DNA from: Chloroflexota bacterium
GTDB taxonomy: Bacteria; Chloroflexota; Dehalococcoidia; GIF9; UBA5629
Assembly (NCBI GenBank): GCA_016875975.1
Contig: VGOF01000011.1
Location: forward strand, 1-16,203
DNA: 16,203 nucleotides
Reading direction: 5' to 3'
Shown one piece after another: positions 13,550 through 16,203 of this stretch. The number at the start of each line of letters is the position of its first letter. The first letter of the stretch is position 1. The translations under genes were made by a program, and so were the position numbers. The notes under the pieces were generated by a model. The model saw nothing but the letters and a program-made list of their open reading frames with translations. It was not told the origin of the DNA and made no database searches.

Positions 13550-14101
13550 CTATGATTTGTGTTTCCCCAGATCGTCCAGGTCGAGCGTGTTAATGAAGTC
13601 GTAGAAAGCAGAGAGTTTCTTCAATTCTTGCTCATCTACTTTTTTGTCGCCTGTCTGCTTTTCGTGGCCTTTGTCTATTGGTATAGGTTTTCCGGTTTCC
13701 CTATCCAGTATGATGCCAGCTTTTTCCAGAATAGATTCCTCAACATATATTGGCGCGGTAGCCCTGACCGCAAGTGCTATGGCATCGCTGGGGCGGCAAT
13801 CGACCTCTATCTGTTTTCCATTAGTGTTCAGGGTGATTTTGGCGAAGAACGTGTCGTTGCGCAGGTCATTGACCACGATAAAGTTGACTTTAGCGCCAAG
13901 GGTGCAAATTACCGAGTCGAGCAGGTCGTGTGTCATGGGGCGCGCGGTATCGAGGTTCTGCAGTTTCATTGATATCGCGTCTGCCTCTGCCGGCCCGATC
14001 CAGATAGGCAGGTAACGGTCTGAGCTCTTTTCCCTGAGGATGACAACGTGCTGGTAGTTCATAAGGCTCACTCGAATACTGTCGATTATCATCTCTATCA
14101 T
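13550..14101 (-). CDS. Bifunctional nuclease (BFN/DUF151) domain protein
   Basis: The 183-residue protein contains the BFN domain (about residues 1-130), recognised from the blocks VVILREKSSDRYLPIWIGPAEADAI, the LDTARPMTHDLLDSVICTLGA segment, and VDCRPSDAIALAVRATAPIYV. Proteins of this family have been linked to RNase/DNase activity in plants and thermophiles; activity here is inferred. The C-terminal stretch with DEQELKKLSAFYDFINTLDLDD resembles the short UVR-like helical tail seen in some members. Start ATG 14101 has a GGGGGG tract about six bases upstream and a near-perfect promoter 33 bases farther up. It heads a co-directional run that continues into the small CxxC gene and the atp operon. 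Confidence 0.92.
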   Translation of the reverse strand: MIEMIIDSIRVSLMNYQHVVILREKSSDRYLPIWIGPAEADAISMKLQNLDTARPMTHDLLDSVICTLGAKVNFIVVNDLRNDTFFAKITLNTNGKQIEVDCRPSDAIALAVRATAPIYVEESILEKAGIILDRETGKPIPIDKGHEKQTGDKKVDEQELKKLSAFYDFINTLDLDDLGKHKS

Positions 14102-14133
14102 GGTGGCCCCCCGTATCTGACGGCGACACTGCC

Positions 14134-14162
14134 ATTCTAACGTATCAGCTATTGACTGTCAA
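14134..14162 (-). promoter_or_regulatory. Sigma70-type promoter of the nuclease-domain gene
   Basis: On the minus strand TTGACA (14162-14157), a 17-base spacer and TAGAAT (14139-14134), 11 of 12 matches to consensus. Transcription would start near 14127, 26 bases before the ATG at 14101. It may also drive the small CxxC gene and, by read-through, the atp operon. Confidence 0.78.
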
Positions 14163-14190
14163 TTTGAATTTACGGAGAGATTCGTCGCCG

Positions 14191-14217
14191 TTGAACTGGA
14201 TTATTATGTGATATAAT
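14191..14217 (+). promoter_or_regulatory. Extended -10 promoter of dtd
   Basis: TGATATAAT at 14209-14217 is a perfect extended -10 (TGnTATAAT), with TTGAAC at 14191-14196 as a -35 at a short 15-base spacing. Transcription would start near 14224, so the in-frame GTG at 14219 cannot be the dtd start. Confidence 0.65.
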
Positions 14218-14266
14218 CGTGGTGGGTTGGTGTGGATGGGTCAAGCTTTTTCATCTCGGTAATACT

Positions 14267-14719
14267 GTGAAGGCATTATTGCAGCGAGTAGTGAAAGCCT
14301 CGGTCATGGTGGACGGGATGGTGGTGGGGAAAATTGGTCGTGGGCTTGTTGTTTTTCTTGGCGTAGCCCAAGGGGATACGGAGGAGGATGCACGCTACCT
14401 GGCGGATAAGGTCTGCAATTTGCGCATCTTTGCTGATGAGGCCGGCAGATTTAATCGCTCTGCGCTAGATATCGACGGAGAGCTCTTGGTTGTTAGCCAG
14501 TTTACATTGCTGGCCGATGCTAAGAAGGGCAGAAGACCTAGTTTTACCGAGGCAGCTTCACCGGAGCAGGCTGAGCCCCTGTTCAACCTGTTTGTTCGCT
14601 TCGTGCGTGACGCTGGGCTGAATGCAGGGACAGGACGATTTCAGCAGCATATGCTGGTGGAGATTCACAACGATGGGCCTGTGACTATAGCCCTCGGTAG
14701 CAAGGACAGGGTCTCCTGA
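14267..14719 (+). CDS. dtd: D-aminoacyl-tRNA deacylase
   Basis: DTD removes D-amino acids (and glycine mischarged on tRNA-Ala) from tRNAs, a translation quality-control step. The 150-residue product starts (M)KALLQRVVKASVMVDG, as in the family, and carries both active-site motifs: VVSQFTLLAD (SQxT, about residues 75-84) and the C-terminal NDGPVTI (Gly-cisPro motif). GTG 14267 is chosen from the conserved N-terminus and because the promoter's start point near 14224 excludes the more upstream GTG at 14219. No clear Shine-Dalgarno is visible. It stands alone between a divergent nuclease-domain gene and the Fur-family gene 64 bases downstream. Confidence 0.94.
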   Translation: MKALLQRVVKASVMVDGMVVGKIGRGLVVFLGVAQGDTEEDARYLADKVCNLRIFADEAGRFNRSALDIDGELLVVSQFTLLADAKKGRRPSFTEAASPEQAEPLFNLFVRFVRDAGLNAGTGRFQQHMLVEIHNDGPVTIALGSKDRVS

Positions 14720-14736
14720 ATTCTGACTGCTTGCAT

Positions 14737-14775
14737 TTGCAACTGTTTGCAATTCCTACTGTTTTCTGATACAGT
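14737..14775 (+). promoter_or_regulatory. Operator-like palindromes before the Fur-family gene
   Basis: Two dyads precede the regulator gene. TTGCAA (14737-14742) and TTGCAA (14747-14752), separated by ctgt, form one symmetrical element, with a further TTGCA at 14731. ACTGT (14758-14762) and ACAGT (14771-14775) form a second one. A TATAAT at 14777-14782 follows directly, so bound protein would block the promoter. No good -35 was found. Confidence 0.45.
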
Positions 14776-14783
14776 TTATAATC

Positions 14784-15194
14784 ATGAGTTGCATTATGCA
14801 GCTTCAGCAACGAGGCTATCGGCTAACGCCGCAGCGGATGATGGTGGTGGATGCATTACATGGTGGTGCTGACCATATCAGTGCGGAGGAAATTCATGAG
14901 CAGGTTCGAGCTCGATACCCCTATGCCAATATTTCCACGGTGTACCGAACGTTAGACCTGTTGAAAGAACTTGGCCTGGTCACCGAGGTTGCGTTGGGTG
15001 ATGGGCGAGTTCGTTACCACCCGGCGGAAAAGGGCCATCATCACCATCTTGTGTGCCAAAAGTGCGGAGTCGTTTTTGACCTTCCTGAAACTGCTATCTC
15101 AGACTTCGGGGATGTGCTGTCCCGTGAGTACGGATTTTTAGCTGACTTGCGACATTTAGCGATATTTGGCCTATGCGCAGAATGCCGGAATTAG
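14784..15194 (+). CDS. Fur-family metal-responsive transcriptional regulator
   Basis: The 136-residue protein has the Fur winged-helix domain (LQQRGYRLTPQRMMVVDAL, then the recognition segment YPYANISTVYRTLDLLKELG, about residues 45-66), the hinge RVRYHPAEKGHHHHLVCQKCG with the histidine-rich metal site, and a final CAEC; the two CxxC pairs give the structural zinc site. Which metal it senses (Fe, Zn, Ni, Co, peroxide) cannot be read from the sequence. ATG 14784 follows a TATAAT by one base; if that -10 is used, the true start is ATG 14796 (MQLQQRGYRL) on a nearly leaderless transcript. The gene lies 55 bases before cbiM on the same strand, so it is a likely local regulator of cobalt or nickel import. 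Confidence 0.92.
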   Translation: MSCIMQLQQRGYRLTPQRMMVVDALHGGADHISAEEIHEQVRARYPYANISTVYRTLDLLKELGLVTEVALGDGRVRYHPAEKGHHHHLVCQKCGVVFDLPETAISDFGDVLSREYGFLADLRHLAIFGLCAECRN

Positions 15195-15249
15195 TTCTGC
15201 AAATGGATTTCGGGGCTTGCGTCTAGCTTTCGCGTAGAGCGAATCTGTT

Positions 15250-15903
15250 ATGCATATTCCAGATGGTTTTGTTACTGTGCCTGTAGCTGGTGCTGGCATA
15301 GCGGTATCTGCCGGTTGTGTGGCCTACGCAGTTAAGGCAACCAATAAAAAGTTGGGGGAAAAGCAGGTGCCGCTCATGGGGGTATTGGCTGCCTTCATCT
15401 TTGCGGCTCAAATGCTCAATTTCCCTATAGCTGGTGGTACCTCGGGGCATGTCTTGGGAGCTGCTCTGGCTGCTGTATTACTTGGCCCGTGGGCAGGCAT
15501 ATTGGTGATGACCTGTGTGCTGGTAGTGCAAAGCCTGATTTTCCAGGATGGCGGGCTTCTCGCCTTGGGTGTCAATGTGCTTAATATGGGTGTGGTAGGA
15601 TGCCTCGCCAGCTACTATATTTACAGAGGCGTGTTCTTACTATCTAGGGGTAGCAGAACTGGTGTTCTATTGGGTGGCGGAATCGCAGCGTGGTTTTCGG
15701 TTGTGATAGCTGCGACGATGGCAGCGCTTGAGTTAGCGATATCAGGCACAGTGCCTTATGGGGTGGCACTTCTGGCGATGGCAGGCGTGCATGCATTGAT
15801 AGGCATTGGTGAGGCTTTAATCACTACAGCAGTGCTCAGCCTTATATTGGCTACTAGAGTTGACCTTCTGAAGTTGCAGAAGGCTGAGGGAGGGAACACA
15901 TAA
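15250..15903 (+). CDS. cbiM: Cobalt/nickel ECF transporter substrate-binding membrane protein CbiM
   Basis: The 217-residue protein begins MHIPDGF, the CbiM/NikM signature in which the free N-terminus and His2 bind the metal inside the membrane. Further family blocks are LNFPIAGGTSGHVLGAALAAVLLGPW, QSLIFQDGGLLALGVNVLNMG and the MAGVHALIGIGEALITTAVL helix; about seven hydrophobic segments are visible. CbiM is the S component that captures Co2+ or Ni2+ for an energy-coupling-factor importer. Cobalt is favoured if the organism makes or remodels corrinoids, but nickel is possible. The start codon ATG 15250 has only GAGCGA upstream. It lies 55 bases downstream of the Fur-family gene and two bases before the CbiN-like gene. 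Confidence 0.95.
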   Translation: MHIPDGFVTVPVAGAGIAVSAGCVAYAVKATNKKLGEKQVPLMGVLAAFIFAAQMLNFPIAGGTSGHVLGAALAAVLLGPWAGILVMTCVLVVQSLIFQDGGLLALGVNVLNMGVVGCLASYYIYRGVFLLSRGSRTGVLLGGGIAAWFSVVIAATMAALELAISGTVPYGVALLAMAGVHALIGIGEALITTAVLSLILATRVDLLKLQKAEGGNT

Positions 15904-15905
15904 GC

Positions 15906-16190
15906 GTGAAGTTACAATGGTGGTATGGTGCTTTGGCACTGGCCCTTTTGTTGGCAGTGTTGTCTCCATTGGCATCTTCCTGGCCAGATGGGCTAGAGCG
16001 GGTGGCCGAAGACAAGGGATTTGCCGAAAAAGCTGTTGGTACACCTTATCAATTTATTCCCGATTATGTAGTGCCTGGTATGCGGAGTAATGCCCTGGCC
16101 ACTATTTTGGCTGGAGTGATAGGTGTGCTTATATTGTTTGGCATCGGTTATGGATTAGCCAAAGTGCTACGATCAAAGAATGAAGCATAG
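15906..16190 (+). CDS. PDGLE-domain, CbiN-like component of cobalt/nickel ECF transporter
   Basis: The 94-residue protein has an N-terminal transmembrane helix (about residues 6-24), an extracytoplasmic segment opening with the PDGLERVAEDKGF motif that names the PDGLE domain, a middle part TPYQFIPDYVVPGM, and a C-terminal helix (about residues 66-87) followed by basic residues. Two helices around a PDGLE loop is the arrangement of CbiN/NikN and of the tail of NikM fusions; these proteins support metal loading of CbiM. It starts at GTG 15906, two bases after the cbiM stop, with GGGAGGG about ten bases upstream, and overlaps the start of the following cbiQ by 11 bases. Confidence 0.92.
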   Translation: MKLQWWYGALALALLLAVLSPLASSWPDGLERVAEDKGFAEKAVGTPYQFIPDYVVPGMRSNALATILAGVIGVLILFGIGYGLAKVLRSKNEA

Positions 16191-16203
16191 CTTTATCGAC
16201 GAA
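16180..16203 (+). CDS. cbiQ: Start of CbiQ, ECF transporter T component (cut by window edge)
   Basis: ATG at 16180 opens a frame that runs off the window after eight codons, reading MKHSFIDE. Short as it is, M-(K/R)-H-S-F-I-D is the typical beginning of CbiQ, and the position right after cbiM and the CbiN-like gene is where CbiQ is expected. It overlaps the preceding gene by 11 bases in another frame, which suggests translational coupling. CbiQ links the substrate-binding part to the CbiO ATPase. Confidence 0.75.

Noticed and set aside
14219..14266. GTG 14219 as dtd start
   Set aside because: It lies before the predicted transcription start near 14224 and adds residues absent from the family.
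15195..15249. Cobalamin riboswitch before cbiM
   Set aside because: Only 55 bases are available and no B12-box-like sequence is seen; just a weak TTCGC-GTAGA-GCGAA hairpin.

Overview
The window is 16.2 kb of bacterial chromosome with about 50% GC, tightly packed genes, sigma70-type promoters and frequent GTG/TTG starts. The gene content (full F-type ATP synthase operon, KhpA, endonuclease V, an AtpZ-family protein, a Fur-type regulator, a CbiM-type cobalt/nickel importer and a cysteine-rich ferredoxin-like protein) and the style of the proteins suggest an uncultured anaerobe related to Dehalococcoidia (Chloroflexota). That placement is an inference from protein flavour; no marker gene was searched.

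Layout. Bases 1-347 are the 3' end of an M48-type (HtpX-like) metalloprotease with an added C-terminal zinc ribbon. Bases 348-991 are a convergent intergenic region with three hairpin-forming dispersed repeats and one doubtful small membrane ORF. Bases 992-5513 (minus strand) form a tight five-gene unit, nfi - prfB - MA-family secreted peptidase - radC - ferredoxin-like protein. It is read from a near-consensus promoter whose predicted start point is the A of the nfi ATG, so the transcript is probably leaderless. prfB carries the classical CUU-UGA-C programmed frameshift. Divergent from nfi, with its own near-consensus promoter, is rpsP-khpA (5633-6189, plus strand).

Bases 6269-14101 (minus strand) hold a second long co-directional block: a bifunctional-nuclease-domain gene, a 58-codon CxxC protein, and the ATP synthase operon in the order atpZ-atpB-atpE-[43-aa membrane microprotein]-atpF-atpH-atpA-atpG-atpD-atpC. 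The microprotein gene sits between the c and b subunits, has a strong Shine-Dalgarno sequence, and is the most interesting unexplained item here. The alpha and beta subunits also depart from usually invariant sequence around the nucleotide sites (alpha P-loop GDRSVGKS; beta IYRHILANME after the Walker B aspartate).

Bases 14267-16203 (plus strand) hold dtd (D-aminoacyl-tRNA deacylase), a Fur-family regulator preceded by two palindromic operator-like elements, and a metal ECF importer: cbiM, a PDGLE/CbiN-like gene and the first eight codons of cbiQ at the window edge. The regulator probably controls itself and the importer. I see no tRNA, rRNA, CRISPR array, insertion sequence or prophage gene.
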